A DNA stretch of 11,091 nt, taken from positions 1 through 11,091 of the forward strand of contig JAHFQQ010000099.1 in assembly GCA_023259235.1 (NCBI GenBank), written 5' to 3'. The stretch's first letter is position 1, and every line of letters starts with the position of its first letter. Below the pieces are notes generated by a model. It had not been told where the DNA came from and ran no database searches. It saw nothing but the letters and a program-made list of their open reading frames with translations. The position numbers and the translations under genes were made by a program. Shown one piece after another: positions 6,696 to 11,091 of this stretch. Source of the stretch: Polaromonas sp. Lineage in GTDB: Bacteria > Pseudomonadota > Gammaproteobacteria > Burkholderiales > Burkholderiaceae_C.

Positions 6696-7253
6696 TCAGG
6701 CGCTGGCGGTGAGCCGGCGCGGCGTGATCTCTACCGAATCGGTCGCGCCGCTCATCCATAGCGTGCCGTCTTGCACCGTAACCTGCAACTGCATGGTGCG
6801 GTTGGCCAGTCTGGCCAGCGCCTGGCTTTGCGCCGCCTCGATCTGCCACACCAGCAGGTTGGTGGCGCGCGTCAGTTTGCTTTCAATGCCTTTCCACCAG
6901 ACTGGCGTGCTACTGGCAAAGCTGTACACGCTGACGCGTTCGGCGCGGCCGGCGGCGCGCATCAGGCGCTTGTCGTCGGGCTGGCCGACGTCGATCCAGT
7001 GCCGCACGGCCTGGGTGTAATCCTTGTGCCACAGCGCGGGCTCATCCACGTCCCACAGGTCCTTGGCAAATTCAAGCTGGCCCTGCTTGTCGTCGGCGGG
7101 CACATTGAACGCAAAGGCCAGCAGGCGGATCATCATGCGCTCGTCGGTCTCGGAGGGGTGGCGGGCGATGATGACGCTGTGATCGGCATAAACGCCGCGG
7201 TCCATGTCGGCGATTTGCAGTTGGGCTTTGTAAATGGTGGCTTTGAGCGCCAT
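6696..7253 (-). CDS. yaeQ: YaeQ family protein
   Basis: The 185-residue product matches the YaeQ family over its full length: MALKATIYKAQLQIADMDRG at the start, HSVIIARHPSETDERMMIRLLAFA (25-48), DLWDVDEPALWHKD (65-78), HWIDVGQPDDKRLMRAAGRA (85-104) and a C-terminal NLLVWQI. YaeQ proteins are small and cytoplasmic with a PD-(D/E)XK nuclease-like fold; in enterobacteria yaeQ was noted as a suppressor of RfaH loss, but the biochemical role is not established. The ATG at 7253 is supported by the conserved N-terminus. The only Shine-Dalgarno-like bases (GGAA, about 9 bases upstream) lie within a 10-base inverted repeat, so translation may be controlled by mRNA folding. It is convergent with the channel pseudogene and divergent from the methionine synthase gene. 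Confidence 0.92.
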   Translation of the reverse strand: MALKATIYKAQLQIADMDRGVYADHSVIIARHPSETDERMMIRLLAFAFNVPADDKQGQLEFAKDLWDVDEPALWHKDYTQAVRHWIDVGQPDDKRLMRAAGRAERVSVYSFASSTPVWWKGIESKLTRATNLLVWQIEAAQSQALARLANRTMQLQVTVQDGTLWMSGATDSVEITPRRLTASA

Positions 7254-7256
7254 GGT

Positions 7257-7302
7257 GGGTGTTCCAGGTCGGTTTGGTGGGCAAGCTGCTATTGGAACAC
7301 CC
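7257..7302. promoter_or_regulatory. Perfect 10-base inverted repeat in the yaeQ/methionine synthase gap
   Basis: GGGTGTTCCA at 7257-7266 is matched by its exact reverse complement TGGAACACCC at 7293-7302, with a 26-base spacer. One arm ends three bases from the yaeQ ATG and includes its only ribosome-binding-like bases. The other arm is about 63 bases before the methionine synthase ATG. It may be a pair of operator half-sites (arm centres 36 bases apart) between divergent genes, or an RNA hairpin in the yaeQ leader. A TATAGT hexamer at 7331-7336 could be a -10 element for the rightward gene but has no good -35 partner. Confidence 0.4.
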
Positions 7303-7365
7303 CATCAGAGCGGCGCCCGGCAACTCTGGCTATAGTTGCGCATACCTTGCCAGAAATAGAGACCC

Positions 7366-8403
7366 ATGATGCCCCGACCTCTTTTTAGCGCCACTCTCGC
7401 CGGCAGCCTGCCGAAACCCGCCTGGCTGTCTGAAACCAACAAGCTCTGGCCGCAGTGGAAGGCGCAAGGGAGTGCGCTCAAGCAGGCCAAGGCCGATGCG
7501 ACGCTGCTGTGGATCAAGCTGCAGGAAGACGCTGGCCTGGATGTGATTGGCGACGGCGAGCAGTCGCGCCAGCATTTCGTGCATGGCTTCCTGGAGCAGG
7601 TCGAAGGCATTGATTTTGATCACAAGGTCAAAATGGGCATACGCGATAACCGCTACGACGCAATGGTGCCGCAGGTAGTGGCGCCCTTGCGCCTCAAAGG
7701 GCGCGTGCATGAGGCCGAGGCGCAATTGTTGCGCGCCCACACAACAAAAAAAATCAAGTTCACGCTGCCTGGTCCGATGACGATCGTCGATACCGTGGCC
7801 GACCAGTTTTATGGCGACAAGGTAAAGATGGCCATGGCCTTTGCCGGGTTGCTCAACCAGGAGGCGCTGGCGTTGCAGGCCGACGGCGTGGACATCATCC
7901 AGTTTGACGAGCCGGCTTTCAACGTTTACCTGAAGGAGGCAGCCGGCTGGGGTGTCAAGGCGCTGGAGTGTGCCGCCCGGGGACTTTCCTGCATCACGGC
8001 GGTGCATATATGCTACGGCTACGGCATCAAGGCCAATATCGACTGGAAGGCCTCGCTGGGCGAAGAATGGCGCCAGTATGAGGCGGTATTTCCGGCCCTG
8101 GCCAGGAGCAGCATCCAGCAGGTGAGCCTGGAGTGCTACCACTCGCATGTGCCGCCGCATCTGATGGCGCTGCTCGACGGCAAGGACGTAATGGTCGGCG
8201 TGATCGATGTGGCCAGTGACCTGATAGAGACGCCCGAGCAGGTGGCCGACACCATCGGCATGGCGTTGCAGTATGTGCCAAAAAACCGCCTGCTGGCCTG
8301 TACCAACTGCGGCCAGGCGCCGATGAGCCGGGAGGTGGCGTTAAGGAAGCTGCAGGCGCTGGCGAAGGGCGTGGCACTGGCGCGCCAGCGTTACAGCGCC
8401 TGA
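7366..8403 (+). CDS. Small MetE-like methionine synthase (core-MetE/MesD type)
   Basis: This 345-residue protein corresponds to the catalytic C-terminal half of cobalamin-independent methionine synthase and lacks the N-terminal domain that MetE needs for folate use. Visible motifs are LAGSLPKP (11-18), DGEQSRQHF (63-71), LPGPMTIVDT (134-143), IIQFDEPAFN (177-186), AVHICYGYG (212-220), VSLEC (253-257) and CTNCGQAPMSR (312-322). By comparison with MetE, zinc ligands are probably His214, Cys216, Glu256 and Cys315, all present. The family transfers a methyl group to homocysteine from a donor other than folate. The sequence style resembles the MesD group, reported to need oxygen and the partner MesX (DUF1852), but no DUF1852 gene is visible here. 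Start: tandem ATGs at 7366 and 7369, behind a weak GAGA. It probably forms an operon with the hydrolase 12 bases downstream. Confidence 0.85.
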   Translation: MMPRPLFSATLAGSLPKPAWLSETNKLWPQWKAQGSALKQAKADATLLWIKLQEDAGLDVIGDGEQSRQHFVHGFLEQVEGIDFDHKVKMGIRDNRYDAMVPQVVAPLRLKGRVHEAEAQLLRAHTTKKIKFTLPGPMTIVDTVADQFYGDKVKMAMAFAGLLNQEALALQADGVDIIQFDEPAFNVYLKEAAGWGVKALECAARGLSCITAVHICYGYGIKANIDWKASLGEEWRQYEAVFPALARSSIQQVSLECYHSHVPPHLMALLDGKDVMVGVIDVASDLIETPEQVADTIGMALQYVPKNRLLACTNCGQAPMSREVALRKLQALAKGVALARQRYSA

Positions 8404-8415
8404 GAAGGCGCGTTC

Positions 8416-9597
8416 ATGACTGAACTGGCTTTTGCTTGCCCTGCCGAGGTGGGTCTGTGCCCCGATCGTCTGCAGCGCCTGCTGGCTGTGCTGCAATCCG
8501 AGATTGACCGCCAGCGCCTGCCCGGGGCGGTCGTTCTGATCGCCCGCAAAGGCAAAATTGTGTTGTTTGAAAGTCTGGGCCAGCGCGACCCGGCCAGCGG
8601 CAGCCCGATGACGCGTGACGCGATCTTTCGCATCTATTCCATGACCAAGCCGCTGGTCTCGGTGGCGGTGATGATGCTGATGGAGCAGGGCAAGCTGTTG
8701 CTGAGCGATCCGGTCACGCGTTTTTTGCCGGAATTTGCCAACCAGAAGGTGGCGCTGGAACGTGATGGAACGCTTGAGTTCGAAGACGCAATCCGGCCCG
8801 CTACGGTGCACGATTTGTTGCGTCACACGGCTGGACTGACCTATGAATTTTTGGGTGCGTCGACGGTGCAGCGCCAATATACCCGCGCACGGCTTGGCGC
8901 GTATCAGCGCAGCAATGCCGAGTTTTCGCAAACTTTGGCGGGGCTGCCGCTGATGTTTCAACCCGGCAGCGTGTGGGAATACAGCCGGGCCACTGACGTG
9001 CTTGGACGGCTGGTCGAGGCGGTGACTGGCCAGACGCTGGGCTGCTACCTGCGGGAGGCGATCCTGACGCCGCTGGGTATGGTCGATACTGCCTTTAGCG
9101 TGCCCGGGACGCAACACCACCGGATCGCCGAGCCCTTCGGGCATGACCCCGATGGCGGCATCCCCATGCGCCTGCTGGAGCCGCGGCGCAAGGAGGCGAT
9201 GGAAAGCGGTGGCGGCGGTCTGATGTCAACTGCCATGGATTACGCGCGGTTTTTGCAGTTCATGCGCAACAAGGGCGAGTTGCAGGGCGCGCGCCTGCTG
9301 GGCCCGCGTACGGTGGACTTCATGACAGCCGATCATCTGGGAGCCATTCCGGTCATGGGCGACCTGCTGCCACCGGGGAACGGTTTTGGCCTCGGGTTTG
9401 CCGTGCGCACCGTGCCAGGAATGTTGCCCGTGCCGGGGTCGGTCGGCTTGTACTATTGGGGGGGTATTGCCGGGACTTCTTTCTTTGTGGACCCGGCTGA
9501 AGACCTGTATGCCCTCATGATGATCCAGGCCCCCAATCAGCGCAACTATTTCCGCCCGCTGTTTCGCGATCTGGTGTACGCCGCCCTGCTCGACTGA
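8416..9597 (+). CDS. Beta-lactamase-fold serine hydrolase (class C/EstB-like esterase)
   Basis: The 393-residue protein belongs to the serine beta-lactamase/penicillin-binding-protein superfamily (beta-lactamase-related, COG1680 type). The nucleophile motif SxxK is SMTK at 75-78, and the Tyr motif is WEYSRATDVLG with Tyr189 as likely base. The segment LRHTAGLTYEF (135-145) is typical of EstB-like esterases, and the usual KTG box appears as YYWGGIAGTSFF (346-357), where Trp348 replaces Lys. This pattern, and the lack of a signal peptide, suggests a cytoplasmic esterase or peptidase rather than a secreted beta-lactamase; the substrate is unknown. The ATG has a good ribosome-binding site (GAGAAGG, 7 bases upstream) and is 12 bases after the methionine synthase stop, so the two are probably co-transcribed. 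No functional link between them is known to me. Confidence 0.9.
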   Translation: MTELAFACPAEVGLCPDRLQRLLAVLQSEIDRQRLPGAVVLIARKGKIVLFESLGQRDPASGSPMTRDAIFRIYSMTKPLVSVAVMMLMEQGKLLLSDPVTRFLPEFANQKVALERDGTLEFEDAIRPATVHDLLRHTAGLTYEFLGASTVQRQYTRARLGAYQRSNAEFSQTLAGLPLMFQPGSVWEYSRATDVLGRLVEAVTGQTLGCYLREAILTPLGMVDTAFSVPGTQHHRIAEPFGHDPDGGIPMRLLEPRRKEAMESGGGGLMSTAMDYARFLQFMRNKGELQGARLLGPRTVDFMTADHLGAIPVMGDLLPPGNGFGLGFAVRTVPGMLPVPGSVGLYYWGGIAGTSFFVDPAEDLYALMMIQAPNQRNYFRPLFRDLVYAALLD

Positions 9598-9729
9598 AAC
9601 CGCACGCAGGGCCTTGCTTGTGAATGTCACCCTCTCCTACACGAGGCTGCCAGCCTGCCGGTTAAAAATCAGACTCTCAAAATGCGTTCCGGTACAGTGT
9701 TTGAAGCTCTGGCCAATTGAAGGAAAACC

Positions 9730-10173
9730 ATGAAACCAGATGTCAAACGGTTCTTGATCGCTGGCCTTGTCACTTTGGCTGGCTTATGGAGCGCTACCGC
9801 CGAGGGCGCCACGGCGTATGTCAACGCCACGGTGCAAGGCGCGCTCGCGCCGGGGGTCTATGGCCGCATTGAAGTCGGCAATGCGCCACCGCCACCGCTG
9901 ATCCATGCGCAGCCAATCATCATCCAGCGCGCGCCGGTTCTGGTGCAGCCGCCGCCACTGTATTTGCATGTTCCACCCGGACATGCCAAAAAATGGGCCA
10001 GGCATTGCGCCGAGTACAACGCCTGTGGCCGGCCGGTTTACTTCGTCAAGGTCCGGGGTGACGATGTGTATGAATCGCATAGAGGCAAGGACAAACGCAG
10101 GGGGCGTGGCAAAGGGCACAACAAGGGGCCGCAACGGAGACTGATCATGGCAGCGGTGGCCGCGGCAGAGTGA
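9730..10173 (+). CDS. Small secreted Pro-rich protein with basic C-terminal tail, unknown function
   Basis: The 147-residue product has a Sec signal peptide (basic MKPDVKR, hydrophobic FLIAGLVTLAGLW, cleavage probably after ATA at 24 or EGA at 27). The mature part has a short beta-like segment (TAYVNATVQGALAPGVYGRIEVG), a Pro-rich linker (NAPPPPLIHAQP and LVQPPPLYLHVPPG), then a small conserved-looking core, HAKKWARHCAEYNACGRPVYFVKV (85-108), with Cys93 and Cys99 possibly forming a disulfide. It ends in a Lys/Arg/Gly-rich tail (116-137). I recognise the general type as a periplasmic hypothetical protein of Comamonadaceae but know no function. The ribosome-binding site AGGA precedes the ATG by about six bases. 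The last residues (PQRRLIMAAVAAAE) look unlike the basic tail and could result from a one-base shift in the GGGG at 10125-10128. Confidence 0.8.
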   Translation: MKPDVKRFLIAGLVTLAGLWSATAEGATAYVNATVQGALAPGVYGRIEVGNAPPPPLIHAQPIIIQRAPVLVQPPPLYLHVPPGHAKKWARHCAEYNACGRPVYFVKVRGDDVYESHRGKDKRRGRGKGHNKGPQRRLIMAAVAAAE

Positions 10174-10238
10174 GTCGGTTTGAAACGCCTTTGGTCCTGG
10201 TGTCGCGGGGTGCAGCCCAATCTGCGCGAAGTCGCGCA

Positions 10239-10268
10239 TTGGCAAGATCTGAAAATCGGGGGTAGCAT
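10239..10268 (+). promoter_or_regulatory. Possible sigma-70 promoter for the DUF427 gene
   Basis: TTGGCA (10239-10244) is five of six to the -35 consensus and is followed after 18 bases by TAGCAT (10263-10268), four of six to the -10. Transcription would begin about 30 bases before the ATG at 10304, leaving a short leader with a strong ribosome-binding site. It is judged only by eye, so it is tentative. Confidence 0.3.
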
Positions 10269-10303
10269 GAGGTCGGGATCAACAGCATGTCAGGAAGGAA
10301 CCC

Positions 10304-10585
10304 ATGAAAGCAATCTGGAACGGCGCAGTCATTGCGCAAAGTGATGACACCGTGGTGGTTGAGGGCAACCACTACTTTCCCGAGAGCTCGCTCAATCGCG
10401 ATTACGTGACCTTCAGCAATCACCACACCACGTGTTCGTGGAAAGGCCAGGCCAGCTACTTTTCATTGCTGGTCAATGGCGAAATGAATACCGATGCAGC
10501 CTGGTACTACCCGGATCCAAAACCCGCAGCCGAGGCCATCCAGGGGCGTGTCGCCTTCTGGAAAGGTGTCAGGATCGAGCCCTGA
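10304..10585 (+). CDS. DUF427 domain protein
   Basis: A 93-residue single-domain protein of the DUF427 family (Pfam PF04248). Family features visible in order: AIWNGAVIAQSDDTVVVEGNHYFP at the start, TTCSWKGQASYFSL (42-55, the Thr-x-Cys-x-Trp-Lys-Gly motif), an Ala-Ala-Trp-Tyr-Tyr-Pro-Asp-Pro motif at 65-72, and AIQGRVAFWKGVRIEP at the end. The length is that of the family and the gene looks intact. The function is not established; proteins of this family are small and soluble with a beta-rich fold. AGGAAGGA ends five bases before the ATG, a strong ribosome-binding site. The next gene, 64 bases downstream, encodes a universal stress protein, so a stress-related role or shared transcript is possible but only inferred. 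Confidence 0.9.
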   Translation: MKAIWNGAVIAQSDDTVVVEGNHYFPESSLNRDYVTFSNHHTTCSWKGQASYFSLLVNGEMNTDAAWYYPDPKPAAEAIQGRVAFWKGVRIEP

Positions 10586-10649
10586 CCGGCGTTGCCGCGG
10601 TGATGGCCCCAACCCCCGGAACACACACGACTTTTTAGGAAACCCCATC

Positions 10650-11087
10650 ATGTTCAAACATCTTCTGGTTCCGGTCGATGGTTCGTCCACCTCCAGCCAG
10701 GTGGTTGAGAAATCGATTGCCATTGCCCAGGCATTCAAGAGCGCCGTGACCGTGATTTATGTCATAGACCCCTATGCGTTCACCGGAGTCGGAACGGATT
10801 TTTCCTACGGTCAGGCGGAATATCTCGGTGCGGCCACCGCCGAAGCCAACGAGGCGATCACGACAGCCAAACAGGCTTTTCAGGATCAGGGGATCGACGT
10901 GACCGCTTCCATTGTCGAAGGCCATGCCATTTACCGCGGCATTCTTGACACTGCCGAGTCGGTGGGTGCCGACCTGGTGGTGATGGGCTCCCATGGTCGC
11001 CGCGGACTGGAAAAGCTGGTGCTCGGCAGCGTCACGGCCCAGGTCTTGTCGCACACCCATTTGTCGGTGCTGGTGGTACGGGAATAG
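10650..11087 (+). CDS. Universal stress protein (UspA family, ATP-binding type)
   Basis: The 145-residue product is a single Usp domain of normal length. It starts MFKHLLVPVDGSSTS with the conserved Asp10, has the strand VTVIYVIDP (33-41), and carries the nucleotide-binding signature G-x2-G-x9-G-S as GSHG (113-116) and Gly126-Ser127, with the terminal strand LSVLVVRE. This signature marks the ATP-binding (MJ0577-like) subgroup rather than UspA proper. The frame is open further upstream through the end of the DUF427 gene, but the ATG at 10650 has a good ribosome-binding site (AGGA at 10637-10640) and begins exactly at the domain. Such proteins are induced in stress or stationary phase. Nothing is visibly broken. 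Confidence 0.95.
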   Translation: MFKHLLVPVDGSSTSSQVVEKSIAIAQAFKSAVTVIYVIDPYAFTGVGTDFSYGQAEYLGAATAEANEAITTAKQAFQDQGIDVTASIVEGHAIYRGILDTAESVGADLVVMGSHGRRGLEKLVLGSVTAQVLSHTHLSVLVVRE

Positions 11088-11091
11088 GGCC

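Noticed and set aside
7330..8160. Long minus-strand open frame of 276 codons opposite the methionine synthase gene
   Set aside because: The plus strand has unmistakable MetE motifs; the reverse frame is a high-GC shadow.
8341..9144. Minus-strand open frame of 267 codons opposite the serine hydrolase
   Set aside because: Shadow of the hydrolase gene, Gln/His/Arg-rich with no recognisable family.
10494..10649. 52-residue N-terminal extension of the universal stress protein
   Set aside because: It overlaps the DUF427 coding end in another frame, and the ATG at 10650 has its own ribosome-binding site and begins exactly at the Usp domain.

Overview
The window looks like chromosomal DNA of a betaproteobacterium in the Burkholderiales, most likely family Comamonadaceae (Polaromonas/Rhodoferax-like). 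The clues are high GC, a type II secretion (T2SS) cluster with gspC divergent from gspG, a short GspC without a PDZ domain, GC-rich repeats like those I associate with Comamonadaceae intergenic DNA, and neighbours such as yaeQ and a small MetE-like methionine synthase. The taxonomic call is inference from gene content.

Region 1 (1-5354) is a T2SS assembly locus. On the minus strand, in transcription order, lie gspG (major pseudopilin), gspH, gspI, gspJ and gspK (minor pseudopilins), gspL (assembly platform, contacts the GspE ATPase) and the start of gspM, which runs off the left edge. Junctions are tight (ATGA overlaps at J/K and L/M, abutting I/J) except for a three-copy GC-rich repeat array between gspG and gspH and a 130-base gap between gspK and gspL. 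gspC is divergent on the plus strand. The outer-membrane secretin (GspD), GspE, GspF and GspN are not in the window.

Region 2 (5355-6691) is a non-coding stretch of about 395 bases with an AT-rich island and two dyads, then a voltage-gated-type ion channel gene with a clear pore signature and a zinc-ribbon tail. It carries two in-frame stop codons (TAA at codon 14, TAG at codon 75, the latter where related proteins as I recall them have Trp), so I call it a pseudogene.

Region 3 (6696-9597) has yaeQ on the minus strand, convergent with the channel gene. It is divergent from a plus-strand pair of a folate-independent-type methionine synthase (core MetE/MesD-like) and a class C beta-lactamase-fold serine hydrolase 12 bases behind it. 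The yaeQ/methionine synthase gap holds a perfect 10-base inverted repeat that covers the yaeQ ribosome-binding region.

Region 4 (9598-11091) has three small plus-strand genes with good ribosome-binding sites: a Pro-rich secreted protein with a basic tail, a DUF427 protein, and a universal stress protein.

I found no phage, transposase, CRISPR, toxin-antitoxin or defence genes, and no clear new multi-gene system. The most interesting signals are the repeat array that stays open in the gspH frame, the inverted repeat beside yaeQ, the twice-interrupted channel gene, and the methionine synthase without a visible partner.
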